Assembly (NCBI GenBank): GCA_905215815.1 | Contig: CAJMRN010000005.1 | Coordinates: 1 to 47,713, forward strand | DNA from: an uncultured bacterium | Lineage (GTDB): Bacteria > Actinomycetota > Coriobacteriia > Coriobacteriales > Coriobacteriaceae | Direction: 5' to 3' | DNA length: 47,713 nucleotides | Part shown: piece after piece, positions 47,176 through 47,713 of the stretch | Position numbering within the stretch: the first letter of the stretch is position 1 | How the letters are laid out: every line of letters starts with the position of its first letter | Notes under the pieces: generated by a model | What the model was told of the DNA's origin: nothing | Seen by the model: only the letters and a program-made list of their open reading frames with translations | Databases searched by the model: none | Program-made: the position numbers and the translations under genes

Positions 47176-47713
47176 CTACTCCCGGTAGGGCACCCGGTCG
47201 CGCATCACGGCGTATATCGCCCTGAGCCGCTTCCTCGCGACGGCCTTGAGCGCCCGCCCGTGCCCCATGCCCCGCGCCCTGCAGGCCCGGTAGTACTCGC
47301 CGTAGCGCCCCGAGGACCTCACCAGGCTGTTGCACGAGAAGATCAGCAGGGACTTGAGCCTCGCGTCGCCGCGCCTGGACGCCCTGACCGACCTCACCGA
47401 CGTGCCGGAGCTCCTCACCCTCGGGGCTATGCCGCAGTACGAGGCCAGGTGGTCGTGGTCCGGGAACCTCCCGATGTCGACCGACACCGCGAGCTGCGCC
47501 GCGGTCCTCGGGCCGATGCCGGGCACGGTGAGCAGGCACGCGTAGGTCTCGTCGCCCTCGAGCAGCGCCGCCGTCTCGGCCTCGAGGGCCCCGGCCTCGT
47601 CGAGGGCCTCCGATATCCGGGCGGCCAGGAACCTGACCTGCCTGTTCTCGGCCTCGACGAGCGCCGGCGGGGGCGCGGTGGAGGCGGCCGCGGCCTCCCC
47701 GGCGGCCTCGGCC
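47176..47713 (-). mobile_element. IS110-family transposase, C-terminal part (cut by window end)
   Basis: The frame is open from the window end to the TAG at 47176-47178, about 178 residues. It contains the Transposase_20 domain: LLTVPGIGPRTAAQLAVSVD, FPDHDHLASYCGIAPRV, SGTSVRSVRASRRGDARLKS and the helical end KRLRAIYAVMRDRVPYRE. The N-terminal DEDD catalytic domain would lie beyond the window. GC content is far above that of the neighbours, so it is a recent arrival. IS110 elements use a DEDD/Ser transposase and a bridge RNA encoded in the non-coding end; that end is not visible here. Only about 25-40 nt separate the stop from the repeat sequence at 47120-47151. Confidence 0.88.

Noticed and set aside
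47087..47539. A 150-codon minus-strand frame over the IS110 end
   Set aside because: It is out of frame with the Transposase_20 motifs and runs over the lacF terminator.

Overview
The window looks like a contig from a high-GC gut Actinobacterium of class Coriobacteriia, most likely Collinsella. The evidence is strong C/G third-position bias, the tmk-holB-ricT(PSP1)-comF core block, a Thr(CGT) tRNA with encoded CCA, and a very dense set of PTS genes. I inferred the organism from gene content and style; no database was searched. Both ends look like assembly edges. The left end is a reading frame in which a lower-GC AAA ATPase runs in frame into the zinc-finger tail of DNA topoisomerase I. The right end stops inside a very GC-rich IS110-family transposase.

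Region 1 (about 1-17.5 kb) is core and house-keeping: topoisomerase I tail, zinc-ribbon membrane protein, dTMP kinase, DNA polymerase III delta', RicT/PSP1 with a long Arg-rich tail, ComF, a possible PD-(D/E)XK-type protein, a solute-binding lipoprotein behind an unexplained 330-nt leader, long-form HPF, DegV, a beta-hydroxyacid dehydrogenase with a Cys/His-rich tail, small conserved proteins, an isocitrate/isopropylmalate-type dehydrogenase, a SurA-like membrane-anchored protein, and an XRE-DUF2975 pair.

Region 2 (about 17.5-30.5 kb) is an N-acetylgalactosamine-type locus. It holds a mannose-family PTS (EIIA, YajC, EIIB, EIIC, EIID), a GntR/UTRA regulator, AgaS, an amino-sugar-6-phosphate deacetylase, a LacX-like epimerase, a LacC-like tagatose-6-phosphate kinase and a YhcH-family protein. 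The same 13-nt core of a dyad lies upstream of the PTS operon and of agaS, so the GntR protein probably controls both. A remnant of a second deacetylase and an orphan EIIB with His17 replaced by Tyr show turnover in this locus. A galactose mutarotase and a DeoR-type regulator close the region.

Region 3 (about 31.6-47.1 kb) is a triplicated phospho-beta-galactoside system. Three cassettes each hold a GH1 6-phospho-beta-galactosidase-like enzyme, a LacE-type EIICB permease and a divergent LacI regulator. One LacF-type EIIA at the right end probably serves all three. Each LacI/structural-gene gap carries LacI-type operators whose sequence differs between cassettes, plus a pair of direct repeats 21 bp apart that resembles LytTR response-regulator sites. 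The three convergent gaps of this region contain eight copies of an exactly 55-nt hairpin repeat. Galactose-6-phosphate made by these cassettes could enter the tagatose pathway through the LacC-like kinase of region 2. The isomerase (LacAB) and the aldolase are not in the window.

The most unusual signals are the 55-nt hairpin family confined to convergent gaps, the LytTR-like sites shared by the sugar loci, the orphan EIIB lacking its phospho-histidine, and two different miniature inverted-repeat elements.
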